From Oryzisolibacter propanilivorax (GTDB lineage Bacteria; Pseudomonadota; Gammaproteobacteria; Burkholderiales; Burkholderiaceae_C): a stretch of DNA of 64,000 nt. The position numbers and the translations under genes are program-made. Positions 18,426 through 25,564 of the stretch are shown piece after piece. Below the pieces are notes generated by a model. It was not told the DNA's origin. It was given only the letters and a program-made list of their open reading frames with translations, and made no database searches. The stretch lies in NCBI RefSeq assembly GCF_900103645.1, contig NZ_FNHP01000008.1:86822-150821 (forward strand), in the 5' to 3' direction. Each line of letters begins with the position of its first letter. Positions within the stretch are counted from its first letter, which is position 1.

Positions 18426-18505
18426 CAGGTGCGGTAACACCTGAGCCGAACCCCAACCCGCAGACCAAGCCTGCAAGCCGGCAAGGCCCGCCACTCTCGC
18501 GAGAG
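18426..18505. promoter_or_regulatory. Two palindromes in the leader of the com-like operon
   Basis: The 165-base gap before the Com-like gene contains CAGGTG-CGGTAA-CACCTG (18426-18443, six-base arms) and the perfect 12-base palindrome CTCTCGCGAGAG (18494-18505). Both have the shape of dimeric regulator sites. In Mu the mom operon is controlled by several DNA-binding proteins at this place, so these are candidate operators. No clear -10/-35 pair and no GATC site were found here. Confidence 0.4.
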
Positions 18506-18550
18506 CGCGCTGAGCCTATCAGATGTTTCACCACGAACAACAGGCTTGCA

Positions 18551-18760
18551 ATGGAAGAAATCCGATGCGGCAACTGCCGCCGCAAACTCGGCGAGGGCGT
18601 CTACCTGGCCCTCTCCATCAAATGCCCCCGCTGCGGGGCGCTCAACCAGCTGAGGGCCCAGGGCCCCTCACCAGCACGCCGCCGAGCGTCAGAACCCCAA
18701 GGGACGCTCAGTGGCAAACCCCACAACCAAGAAAGCGCCGGCGCCACGCCGGCAAGGTGA
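18551..18760 (+). CDS. com: Com-like zinc finger translational regulator
   Basis: 69 residues. MEEIRCGNCRRKLGEG with Cys6/Cys9, followed by IKCPRCGALNQL with Cys25/Cys28, is the four-cysteine pattern and spacing of phage Mu Com, a zinc-binding RNA-binding protein that opens a hairpin covering the mom ribosome site and so turns on late translation of the DNA modification gene. The folded part ends near residue 33; the tail is Ser/Arg/Pro-rich, as expected for an overlapping gene end. It overlaps the next gene by 50 bases, and a hairpin (18684-18709) lies inside it just before that gene's start. Confidence 0.8.
   Translation: MEEIRCGNCRRKLGEGVYLALSIKCPRCGALNQLRAQGPSPARRRASEPQGTLSGKPHNQESAGATPAR
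18684..18709 (+). promoter_or_regulatory. Hairpin covering the ribosome site of the gene after com
   Basis: GAGCGTC (18684-18690) pairs perfectly with GACGCTC (18703-18709), leaving a 12-base loop. The AAGGGA ribosome site (18699-18704) straddles loop and stem, and the GTG start follows one base after the stem. This is the layout expected for a translational lock opened by Com; the base sequence differs from that of Mu, so the link is inferred. Confidence 0.55.
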
Positions 18761-18884
18761 GAACGGCTTCAAGTACAAGCCGCGGTACGGCCTGCTCGTG
18801 CCATGCGAGAACGAGGCCGACCAGCAGCGCCGCTACGCGCGCCTGACCCGGCTGGGCATGCGCCCGAAGGTGGTGTGCGTATGA
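18711..18884 (+). CDS. 57-residue conserved-type phage protein between com and the ABC-GNAT gene
   Basis: Small basic protein read from GTG 18711, with AAGGGA seven bases upstream. The N-terminal 16 residues are a Lys/Arg/Pro tail; the body has an alternating beta-alpha-beta pattern, YGLLVPCENEADQQRRYARL followed by GMRPKVVCV. It overlaps com by 50 bases and ends inside the next ATG (ATGA), so all three are coupled. I know of no function. Similar small proteins next to com-like genes suggest a part of the same modification or regulatory unit. Confidence 0.65.
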   Translation: MANPTTKKAPAPRRQGENGFKYKPRYGLLVPCENEADQQRRYARLTRLGMRPKVVCV

Positions 18885-20008
18885 AGGTCGCCATTCACCA
18901 CCGCTGTGAGGACTTCAGCAGCTACCGCGCCGCCCGCGTGAAGTCCCTGTTCAACGTGGACAGCGGCGCCAACTTCCGGCTCGAGGCCGATCTCGACCTG
19001 GACAGCGCCCCCTGGCAGATCGGCGTCATCGTCGGGCCCAGCGGCAGCGGCAAGACCAGCATGGGCCGCGCGTTGTGGGGCGACAGCGCGGTTTACGCGC
19101 CTGCTTGGCCTGCGGACGCGCCCATCATCGACGCCATCACACCCGAGGGCGCCTTCGACGTGGTGACGGCCGCGCTGTCCAGCGTGGGTCTGGGCAGCGT
19201 GCCCACTTGGCTGCGGCCGCACCCCGTGCTCTCCAATGGCGAGCAGTTCCGCGCCAACTTGGCTCGGTTGATCGCCGAGGCGCCCCAACGCGCCGTGCTC
19301 GACGAGTTCTCCAGTGTGGTGGACCGTCAGATCGCGCGCATTGGTGCCGGCGCCTTCGCCAAAGCCTGGCGCCGCACGGCTGGCCAGGTGGTGCTGCTGA
19401 GCTGCCACTACGACATCCTGGACTGGGTGCAGCCGGACTGGGTGTTCGACACGGCCAGCGGGCAGTTTTCACGGGGGTGGCTTCGGCGCCGGCCGCGCAT
19501 CGACGTGGAGGTTTTGCAATGCGGCTGGGAGCACTGGCCAGCCTTTGAGCCGTATCACTATCTGAAGCTGCCGCACATGATCGCCGCCACCAACTACGTG
19601 GCCACCGTCGACGGCCAGCCCGTGGCCCATGTAGCCGTCAGCACGCGCAGCCGCACCGAGGCGCGGGCCTGCCGCTTGGTCGTCATGCCCGAGTGGCAGG
19701 GCGCCGGCGTCGGCCTGCGGTTCCTGGACACCGTCTGCGATCGGTGGCGGATGGGCCAGAACCGCTACGGGCGGCCGATGCTGACGCTGTTTCACACCAG
19801 CCACCCGGGACTGGCCAGCGCGCTGCGCCGCTCGCCCCGCTGGACACAGGTCTCGGCCGCGCTGGTGGGCCAGCACAAGGGCCGCAGCATGGCCAGCATT
19901 GCCCGCTCGGCCGAGCGCGGCGGCACCGTCAATGCCGGCTCGGGTTACGGCGGGCACTTTCGCGCCGTGCAGGGCTTTCGCTACCTGGGAGAGCCGCTAT
20001 GCGCGTGA
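18881..20008 (+). CDS. ABC-type ATPase fused to GNAT acyltransferase, probable DNA-base modification enzyme
   Basis: 375 residues with two domains. Residues 1-200 are an ABC ATPase: Walker A GPSGSGKTS (52-60), signature LSNGEQ (117-122, for LSGGQ), Walker B AVLDEFSS (138-145), D-loop and switch His176. Residues 205-375 are a GNAT fold with acetyl-CoA loop motif VVMPEWQGAGVG (267-278). No membrane segments are present, so it is not a transporter. The fusion is of the COG2401 kind (ABC-ATPase plus predicted acetyltransferase). It sits where Mu has mom, itself a GNAT-fold enzyme that modifies adenine. I infer ATP-driven, DNA-directed acyl-type modification; substrate unknown. Start overlaps the upstream stop. 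Confidence 0.75.
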   Translation: MKVAIHHRCEDFSSYRAARVKSLFNVDSGANFRLEADLDLDSAPWQIGVIVGPSGSGKTSMGRALWGDSAVYAPAWPADAPIIDAITPEGAFDVVTAALSSVGLGSVPTWLRPHPVLSNGEQFRANLARLIAEAPQRAVLDEFSSVVDRQIARIGAGAFAKAWRRTAGQVVLLSCHYDILDWVQPDWVFDTASGQFSRGWLRRRPRIDVEVLQCGWEHWPAFEPYHYLKLPHMIAATNYVATVDGQPVAHVAVSTRSRTEARACRLVVMPEWQGAGVGLRFLDTVCDRWRMGQNRYGRPMLTLFHTSHPGLASALRRSPRWTQVSAALVGQHKGRSMASIARSAERGGTVNAGSGYGGHFRAVQGFRYLGEPLCA

Positions 20009-20604
20009 TGATCGTGGGCCAGAAGTGGCTGGCGGCCGAGCTGCTCGGACTGTGCCTGGCGCGCGGCGACGACGTAGCCGCCGTGAGCGCCCCGCGCACC
20101 GACGACCGCCTGGCAGCAGTGGCCATGGACGCCGGCGTGCCGTTTTGCCAGGTGGCGGGCCGGCTCACGGCCGAGTGGGTGCCGGCCGGCGTCGACGTGA
20201 TTCTGTGCGCGCACGCCCACGTCTTCGTGACCGCCGAGGCGAGGGCGCGCGCGCGGTTCGGGGCGCTGGGCTACCACCCCAGCCTCCTGCCGCGCCACCG
20301 GGGGCGGGACGCGGTGTGCTGGGCGGTCCACATGGGCGACCAGGTCAGCGGAGGCACCGCCTACTGGATGGACGACGGCGCGGACACCGGGCCGGTGGCC
20401 GCGCAGGACTGGTGCTGGATACGGCCGGGCGACACGCCCGAGCTGCTTTGGCGCAGGGACCTGGCGCCCATGGGCCTGCGGCTGTTCGGCCAGGTGCTGG
20501 CCGCGTTGGACGCTGGCCAGATGCCGAGCAGCCCCCAAGACCCGCAGTTGGCGACCTGGGAGCCGGCCTTTCGGGCTCAGCAGTTGCTGGCGCAGAGCCC
20601 GTAG
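19999..20604 (+). CDS. Formyltransferase-fold protein in the com operon
   Basis: 201 residues like the formyl-THF-dependent transferase domain of Fmt/PurN/ArnA. Seen are a Rossmann-type start (MRVMIVGQKWLAAELL), the folate loop HPSLLPRHRG (93-102) with His93, and DDGADTG (125-131) with catalytic-type Asp129. The Asn that precedes the His by two in Fmt and PurN is Gly91 here, so chemistry may be altered. It lacks the C-terminal tRNA-binding domain of Fmt. It overlaps the ABC-GNAT gene by 10 bases. Likely a one-carbon transfer partner in the same modification pathway; this is inference from context. Confidence 0.75.
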   Translation: MRVMIVGQKWLAAELLGLCLARGDDVAAVSAPRTDDRLAAVAMDAGVPFCQVAGRLTAEWVPAGVDVILCAHAHVFVTAEARARARFGALGYHPSLLPRHRGRDAVCWAVHMGDQVSGGTAYWMDDGADTGPVAAQDWCWIRPGDTPELLWRRDLAPMGLRLFGQVLAALDAGQMPSSPQDPQLATWEPAFRAQQLLAQSP

Positions 20605-20861
20605 ACGTGCGAGGGAAGCCTGTGGTCGACGCTCAGCTCGGTCACGGCCTGGGCGACGATGAGTTTCTCCTCCGGCGTGAGGCCGCTCACATCCCCGAGC
20701 ACCCAGTTGCACTGCTCTGGGCCTCGGGCCCACGGCTGCTCCACGATCGGCCAAGACACCCGCAGGACGTCAACCGAGAGGCCCCGGACATGGTGCAGGG
20801 CAATGATCCGCTTCAGCAGGGCGTCCTGCAGGGCGGGCTTGGACAAAGTGACAGGAAACAT
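20577..20861 (-). CDS. Small hypothetical protein, opposite strand at prophage end
   Basis: 94 residues read from the ATG at 20861 (a longer frame starting at 20924 lacks support). Sequence is mixed alpha/beta with an N-terminal MFPVTLSKPALQDALLKRI, a SWPIVEQPW segment and a cysteine near each end of the last helix (YGLCASNC). Its 3' end overlaps the formyltransferase by 28 bases, tail to tail. I do not recognise a family. Single opposite-strand genes at the end of a phage late operon are often accessory (moron-like). Confidence 0.6.
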   Translation of the reverse strand: MFPVTLSKPALQDALLKRIIALHHVRGLSVDVLRVSWPIVEQPWARGPEQCNWVLGDVSGLTPEEKLIVAQAVTELSVDHRLPSHVYGLCASNC

Positions 20862-21089
20862 GGTGTTGCACCCGTAGTAGTTAAGGTGACGCCATGGTGC
20901 TATCACGACAAGGCCTGCGCCCAACTGTAATTAAGTTGCATTAGGCGAAATGTCGCCTGCGATTAGTTTTCACAGTTCTCAGGGTTGAGTTTTCTCGACG
21001 CGCTTCAGCGGTTGGCGGTGCGGCGCAATGGCGACCGCCGAGTGTGCGGCGAATGGGCTGGGCTGGCCGCGGCAGACGCCGCAAGCGCC
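20862..21089. other. AT-richer non-coding block, candidate right end of the prophage
   Basis: No gene is seen. Between about 20,870 and 20,985 A+T content is clearly higher than in either flank. It contains GGCGA-AATG-TCGCC (20948-20961 region, an inverted repeat) and related TTAGGCGA / TCGCCTGCGATTAG words, followed by TTTTCACA. Mu-like phage ends carry such AT-rich transposase-binding repeats and finish in CA. The exact end cannot be set without the left end for comparison. Confidence 0.35.
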
Positions 21090-21998
21090 TCAGCCGTGTT
21101 CTGCCAGCAAATCCTGCAGCGCCTGCACCTGCTGGCGCAGGCGCTGGTTCTCCGCTTCCAGTTCGGCCACGCGCGCTTGCAGTGCGGCGGCGTCGGGGGC
21201 GGACGAAGCGGAGCTGGAGGCGTCCTGCGAGGCGCTACCGGCCGGCGCCGGGTCCGCCTTGGGTTTCTTTTTCGCGTCGCGCACCCGTTTGGCAGCCTGC
21301 TTGAGTTCCTGTGCACCGCCGGCCGCAGCACTGCGCTGCTCGTCCTCGGGCAGGCTGGCGACTACGGCGGCGGCGTTCAGCGACAGCTCGCCCGAGCGCA
21401 CCGCGGCTACCACTTCAGGCGCGGCGTTCTGGTGGATGGCCTCGATCATCTTCACCTGCGCGGCGGTCAGGCGCGCGGCGCGCGCCAGCGCCTCGCGCGT
21501 GTCCAGCGCCTCGTCGGGCACTCTGGGCACGCTGGCCAGGGCGCGTGCCACGGCCGGGTCGGCGTCGCCTTCCCAGGGCGCGTCGGCAGCGCCTTCAGGC
21601 GCTTCGGCCTTGGCCGCCACCACAGCGGCAGCGGCGGCGGCGCGGCGCGCGGCGATGATCTCGCGCTTGCGCAGCGCCAGCACGCCGCGCTGGAACTCGG
21701 ACACGCTGCGCCGGCCCAGGTGCTGGTCGATCATCCACAGGTGCACGTCCTCCAGGCTCTGGAAGTGCGTGTTCTGCACGGTGCGAAACGGCAGGCCGTG
21801 CTTGGTGCAGATGCCGTGGCGGTTGTGCCCGTCCACCAGCACCTTGCCCCACAGCACCAGCGCGTCGCGACATCCTTCGGCCAGGATGGAGCGCTCCAGC
21901 GCTTCGTGCTCGTCGGGGGTTAGGGGGTCGATGTAGGCCTGCAGCTCGGGCAGGAGGGTGATGTCTGCGGGGTCGATGGCGTCGAGATTCGTGGTCAT
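21090..21998 (-). CDS. ParB/Spo0J-like nuclease-fold partition protein
   Basis: 302 residues. Residues 10-90 are a ParB-like domain: PLTPDEHEALERSILAEG then DALVLWGKVLVDGHNRH (the DGHNR nucleotide-binding motif of ParB/Srx folds). Residues 90-190 contain an HLGRRSVSEFQRG segment typical of phage and ICE ParB-like proteins, and 265-302 form a leucine-zipper-like coiled coil. No parA is nearby, so chromosome partition is unlikely. It may be a phage or other mobile-element gene, lying between the presumed prophage end and trhP. The start codon is only about 15 bases from a terminator-like hairpin, which is odd. Confidence 0.7.
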   Translation of the reverse strand: MTTNLDAIDPADITLLPELQAYIDPLTPDEHEALERSILAEGCRDALVLWGKVLVDGHNRHGICTKHGLPFRTVQNTHFQSLEDVHLWMIDQHLGRRSVSEFQRGVLALRKREIIAARRAAAAAAVVAAKAEAPEGAADAPWEGDADPAVARALASVPRVPDEALDTREALARAARLTAAQVKMIEAIHQNAAPEVVAAVRSGELSLNAAAVVASLPEDEQRSAAAGGAQELKQAAKRVRDAKKKPKADPAPAGSASQDASSSASSAPDAAALQARVAELEAENQRLRQQVQALQDLLAEHG

Positions 21999-22013
21999 GG
22001 GTCGGGGAAAAGC

Positions 22014-22036
22014 AAAAGGCCCGGGTGGGCCTTTTT
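22014..22036 (-). terminator. Terminator between trhP and the ParB-like gene
   Basis: GGCCC (22018-22022) and GGGCC (22027-22031) form a compact hairpin with a GGGT loop, with four A's on the left and five T's on the right, so it can work in both directions. On the minus strand it would end trhP transcripts. It also lies just upstream of the ParB-like start, where it could act as an attenuator. Confidence 0.65.
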
Positions 22037-22039
22037 GTC

Positions 22040-22131
22040 AAAAACAGGAGCTGCGAGCCCTGGTGTTTCAATCGTTTCAGGTGAATTTGACCTTCAAGGC
22101 GTTGAAACACACCGGCATGCAGCTATGAAAA
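22040..22131. repeat. Inverted repeat and partial copy of the dispersed element downstream of trhP
   Basis: GTGTTTCAA (22063-22071) and TTGAAACAC (22102-22110) are exact nine-base arms 30 bases apart, with AGGT/ACCT nested inside. The outer flanks (AGGAGCTGCGAGCCC and ATGCAGCTATGAAAA) resemble the ends of the dispersed Comamonadaceae-type element seen elsewhere in the window, so this may be one copy with extra sequence in its centre. It could also hold the promoter or operator for the ParB-like gene. Confidence 0.4.
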
Positions 22132-23505
22132 TCAGAGCAAACGAGCGATCAGCGCGCCTTGGGCCGGGCCGTCGAGCGGGATGCGCACGCGGATCGGGCT
22201 GCCCTGGGCGACCTGCACCGGCGCGCCGTCCAGGTTGAACATTTCCTTGAGTTCGATCTGGCGGTTGCCGCTCGGGTGGATGATCTCCAGCGTGTCGCCG
22301 ACCGCAAAGCGGTTTTTGGTCTCCACCTCGGCCATGCCGTCGGCCCAGCCGCGCACCTCGCCGACGAAGTGGCTGCGCTGCAGCACGCTGTGGCCGGTCT
22401 CGTAGTTCTGGTAGTCGTGGGCCGGGCGGCGCTCCAGCAGGCCGCCGGTGTAGCCGCGGTTGGCCAGGCCTTCCAGCTCGGTGATGAGGTGCGGGTTGAA
22501 CGGCCGGCCGGCCACGGCATCGTCGATCGCGCGGCGGTAGACCTGGGCGGTGCGCGCCACGTAGTACAGGCTCTTGGTGCGGCCCTCGATCTTCAGCGAA
22601 TCCACGCCGATCTTCACCAGCCGCTCCACGTGCTCGACGGCGCGCAGATCCTTGCTGTTCATGATGTAGGTGCCGTGCTCGTCCTCCATGATGGGCATCA
22701 GCTCGCCGGGGCGGCCGATCTCCTCGATCAGGTAGACCTGGTCGGCCTTCGGGTGGCGCTGGCCGCTGCCGCAGGTGCTGGTGAACTGGCTGTCGGCTTC
22801 CTCGCGCGCGGCATCGAAGCTGAAGGCCTCGCCGCCGCTGCTGTCCATGCGCGTGGCCAGCGCCTCGCCGGTGTTCGGGTCCACGGCGGCGTCGTGCGTC
22901 TTGTATTCCCAGCGGCAGGCGTTGGTGCAAGTGCCCTGGTTGGGGTCGCGCCGGTTGAAGTAGCCGCTCAGCAGGCAGCGGCCCGAGTAGGCGATGCACA
23001 GCGCGCCGTGCACGAAGACTTCCAGCTCCATGTCGGGGCATTCCTGGCGGATCTTCTCGATCTCGTCCAGGCTCAGCTCGCGCGACAGGATGATGCGCGA
23101 CACGCCCATCTTCTGCCAGAACTTCACCGTCGCCCAGTTGGTGGTGTTGGCCTGCACCGAGAGGTGGATTTCGGTCTCCGGCCACTTCTCCTTGACCATC
23201 ATGATCAGGCCCGGGTCGGCCATGATGAAGGCGTCGGGCCGGCAGGCGATGACCGGCTCGATGTCGCGCAGGTAGGTGCGCACCTTGTCGTTGTGCGCGA
23301 TCAGATTGCTGGTAACGAAGAATTTCTTGCCGCGCGCGTGCGCCTCGGAGATGCCCTGGGCGATCTGCTCCAGGCGGAACTCGTTGTTGCGCGCGCGCAG
23401 GGAGTAGCGCGGCTGGCCGGCATAGACGGCGTCGGCGCCGAAGTCGTAGGCGGCGCGCATCTTGTCGAGCGAGCCGGCGGGCAGCAGCAGTTCGGGGCTT
23501 TTCAT
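22132..23505 (-). CDS. trhP: Peptidase U32 family tRNA hydroxylation protein TrhP (YegQ)
   Basis: 457 residues. The collagenase-like U32 pattern is clear: PELLLPAGSLDKMRAAYDFG at the start, GRCLLSGYFNRRDPNQGTC with the following NACRW giving the conserved cysteines near 165-190, and SLKIEGRTKSLYYVA near 295-309. Members of this subgroup (E. coli YegQ/TrhP) carry an Fe-S cluster and hydroxylate U34 of tRNAs read by NNU/NNA codons, using prephenate-derived chemistry, forming ho5U. It is a single gene on the minus strand with its own terminator. Length equals E. coli TrhP. Confidence 0.88.
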   Translation of the reverse strand: MKSPELLLPAGSLDKMRAAYDFGADAVYAGQPRYSLRARNNEFRLEQIAQGISEAHARGKKFFVTSNLIAHNDKVRTYLRDIEPVIACRPDAFIMADPGLIMMVKEKWPETEIHLSVQANTTNWATVKFWQKMGVSRIILSRELSLDEIEKIRQECPDMELEVFVHGALCIAYSGRCLLSGYFNRRDPNQGTCTNACRWEYKTHDAAVDPNTGEALATRMDSSGGEAFSFDAAREEADSQFTSTCGSGQRHPKADQVYLIEEIGRPGELMPIMEDEHGTYIMNSKDLRAVEHVERLVKIGVDSLKIEGRTKSLYYVARTAQVYRRAIDDAVAGRPFNPHLITELEGLANRGYTGGLLERRPAHDYQNYETGHSVLQRSHFVGEVRGWADGMAEVETKNRFAVGDTLEIIHPSGNRQIELKEMFNLDGAPVQVAQGSPIRVRIPLDGPAQGALIARLL

Positions 23506-23610
23506 GGCGGGGCGGTGTGGCCGGGGAAACCGGCGATTGTCTGTGAAGCGGAAAGGGCGTGGTGCCGGGCGGGTTGCACGCAGGCCGCGGCCCGGTGGGC
23601 GAAAGCTCTT

Positions 23611-23658
23611 GTTTTGATAGCTGGTGGCCCTTGACCTGCAAGGGCTGCAGCCTGTTTT
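23611..23658. repeat. Dispersed inverted-repeat element, copy upstream of trhP
   Basis: GATAGCTGGTGGCCCTTG-ACCTG-CAAGGGCTGCAG: the core arms GCCCTTG and CAAGGGC (around 23,627-23,645) flank a five-base loop, with TTTTGATAGCT and CCTGTTTTC at the ends. Same architecture as the other copies listed here. Confidence 0.7.
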
Positions 23659-23661
23659 CGC

Positions 23662-24216
23662 CTAAACCCGCCGCTTGTCCAGCTTGCGCGTCAGCGTGCG
23701 CCGATGCATCCCCAGGCGCCGTGCGGCCTCGGAGATGTTGAAGCCGGTCTCAGCCAGCACCTCGTGGATGCGCTCCCACTCCAGCGTCTTGATGGAGCTG
23801 GCGCGCTGCGTCAGCTCGACCGCGTCGGTGCCCTCGGTGCGGGCAAAGGCGGCCTCGATGTCGTCGGTGTTGGACGGCTTGGCCAGGTACTGGCAGGCGC
23901 CGAGTTTGACCGCCTGCACGGCGGTGGCGATGCTGGCGTAGCCCGTCAGCACCACGATTAAAAGGTCCTCGTCGAAAGCGTGTAGCGCGCGCACGCAGGC
24001 CAGGCCGTTGGCCTCGCCACGCAGCTTCAGGTCGACCACGGCATGCGTCGGGTGCTGCGTGGCCAGCACTGCCTGCACGGCAGACAGGCTGTCGGCATGC
24101 AGCACGCGCCAGCCGCGGCGCGTGAACGAGCGCGCCAGCGTGCGCGCGAAGGCCTCGTCGTCCTCCACCAGCAGCAGCAGGCGGTCGTCGTCGTCTTCCT
24201 CTCCGGTCGTGTCCAT
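23662..24216 (-). CDS. regA: Redox response regulator RegA/ActR/PrrA family
   Basis: 184 residues. Residues 12-125 are a receiver domain with acidic pair D19/D20, phospho-acceptor D62 (VVDLKL), T91 and K113 (LAKPS). The C-terminal 145-184 is a Fis-type helix-turn-helix (NISEAARRLGMHRRTLTRKL), the RegA/PrrA hallmark. These regulators switch respiratory, carbon and nitrogen genes with redox state. It lies 22 bases after the kinase gene and ends the cyo operon, so its dose follows oxidase expression. Starts at the first ATG before an acidic linker. Confidence 0.88.
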   Translation of the reverse strand: MDTTGEEDDDDRLLLLVEDDEAFARTLARSFTRRGWRVLHADSLSAVQAVLATQHPTHAVVDLKLRGEANGLACVRALHAFDEDLLIVVLTGYASIATAVQAVKLGACQYLAKPSNTDDIEAAFARTEGTDAVELTQRASSIKTLEWERIHEVLAETGFNISEAARRLGMHRRTLTRKLDKRRV

Positions 24217-24238
24217 GGCGGTGGTACGGTCCTTGTGG

Positions 24239-25564
24239 CTACAGGGCGATGGCCGACAGCGGCAGCGTCAGCGTGACGCGCGCGCCACCACCCTCCAAGT
24301 TGTCGGCATGCAGGCCGCCGCCCAGGGTGCGCGCCACGGTCATCGCCAGGAACAGGCCCAGCCCGCCGCCCGGCCGGCCCTTGCTCGACTGGTAGGGTGT
24401 GCCCAGCTGGCGCAGCATGCCGGGGGCAAAGCCGGGGCCGCGGTCGGTGACGGTGATGCACAGCGCCTGGCCGTCGGCACTGCGCGCGGCCACCAGCTGC
24501 ACCCAGTCGGGCGACGCTTCCCGGGCATTGTCCAGCACGTTGAACACCATCTGCTGCAGCGTGGCATCGGCCACCATCGGCTGGTCCTGGCCGAAGCGGT
24601 TGTCGTAGTCGAAGTGCGCCAGCGAGCGCGTGGCGCGCCACTCGGCCACCAGCTCGTCCAGGAAGCGCCGCACGCTGGTCTGCGCCGAAGCCTCGCCGCG
24701 CGCGCCACCGGCCGACAGCAGGATGCCGCTGACGATGGTCTTGCAGCGCTGCACCTGCGCCTGCATCTCGGCGATCTCCTGCTGCAGCTGTGCGTCGCCG
24801 GCCAGCTGCGGGTCATGCCGCCAGTCGCCCAGGATCACGGCCAGCGTGGACAGCGGCGTGCCCAGCTCGTGCGCCGCTCCGGAGGCCAGCAGGCCCAGGC
24901 GCAGCACGTGTTCCTCTTCGGTGGCGCGCTGGCGGATGGCGGCCAGGCGGGCGTCGCGCTGGCGCAGGTTGCGCGCGATGCGCTGCATGAACACGCCCAC
25001 CAGCGCCGCGTTCAACACGAAGCACGCCAGCAGACCCAGCACATAGGGACTGGACAGTCCGTGCGAGAAATCGATGCGTAGCGGCAGTGGCAGGTGAAAG
25101 CGCGTCAGCAGTGCCACGCACAGGGTGGTCACCGCCACCAGGGTCCACAGGTGCCGGCTGGGCAGCAGCACCGCACCCAGCGTGACCTGCAGCAGGTACA
25201 GATAGATGAAGGGATTGCCGGCGCCGCCGCTCAGGTACAGCTGCACCGTCAGCACCGTCACGTCCACCAGCAGCGCCAGCAGCAGCTCAATCGGGCGCAC
25301 GCTGAAGGCTGCGCGCAAGCGCAGCCGGCTGACGGTGTTGAACGCCGCCAGACAGGCGACGACCAGCAGCATCTCGCGCAGCGGCAAGGTCAGGCCCAGG
25401 CCATAGTGCGCGACCTCGATGGTGAAGACCTGGCCGATCACGGCCAGCCAGCGCAGCTGGATCAGCTGCTGCAGGTTCTTCAGCCCGGCGGTGGTGTCGG
25501 CCGAGCGCGCCTTGTGTTGAGGCATCGCGGCAGGAAAAGCGGTGGCGGTGGCACCGCCCATCAT
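24239..25564 (-). CDS. regB: Redox-sensing histidine kinase RegB/PrrB family
   Basis: About 441 residues with six predicted membrane segments (about 40-190), then a kinase. The quinone-binding motif GGXXNPF is present as GGAGNPF (113-119). The H-box is AAHELGTPLSTL with His232, and the redox-active Cys of RegB is conserved as QRCKTI (Cys274). N and G boxes (NVLDNAREASP, GRPGGGLGLFLA) follow. It senses the quinone pool and phosphorylates RegA. I chose the ATG at 25564, which overlaps the SURF1 stop; an ATG at 25525 is also possible. Within the cyo operon it would sense the very pool its oxidase drains. Confidence 0.85.
   Translation of the reverse strand: MMGGATATAFPAAMPQHKARSADTTAGLKNLQQLIQLRWLAVIGQVFTIEVAHYGLGLTLPLREMLLVVACLAAFNTVSRLRLRAAFSVRPIELLLALLVDVTVLTVQLYLSGGAGNPFIYLYLLQVTLGAVLLPSRHLWTLVAVTTLCVALLTRFHLPLPLRIDFSHGLSSPYVLGLLACFVLNAALVGVFMQRIARNLRQRDARLAAIRQRATEEEHVLRLGLLASGAAHELGTPLSTLAVILGDWRHDPQLAGDAQLQQEIAEMQAQVQRCKTIVSGILLSAGGARGEASAQTSVRRFLDELVAEWRATRSLAHFDYDNRFGQDQPMVADATLQQMVFNVLDNAREASPDWVQLVAARSADGQALCITVTDRGPGFAPGMLRQLGTPYQSSKGRPGGGLGLFLAMTVARTLGGGLHADNLEGGGARVTLTLPLSAIAL

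Larger units (their letters stand above)
1..20980 (+). mobile_element. Mu-like transposable prophage, late region (left part outside window)
   Basis: A continuous + strand run of phage head, tail and DNA-modification genes starts at the window edge and stops near 20,980, where host-type minus-strand genes begin. The head genes (portal, MuF, gpG, gpI/Z, gpT, gp36) match the Mu order. The tail genes are of the long, flexible siphovirus kind, because there is a tail tube, chaperone frameshift pair and tape measure but no sheath or baseplate genes. Repressor, transposase, lysis and terminase genes would lie to the left, outside the window. The right boundary is estimated from the last phage gene and an AT-richer block; no target duplication could be checked. 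Confidence 0.9.
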
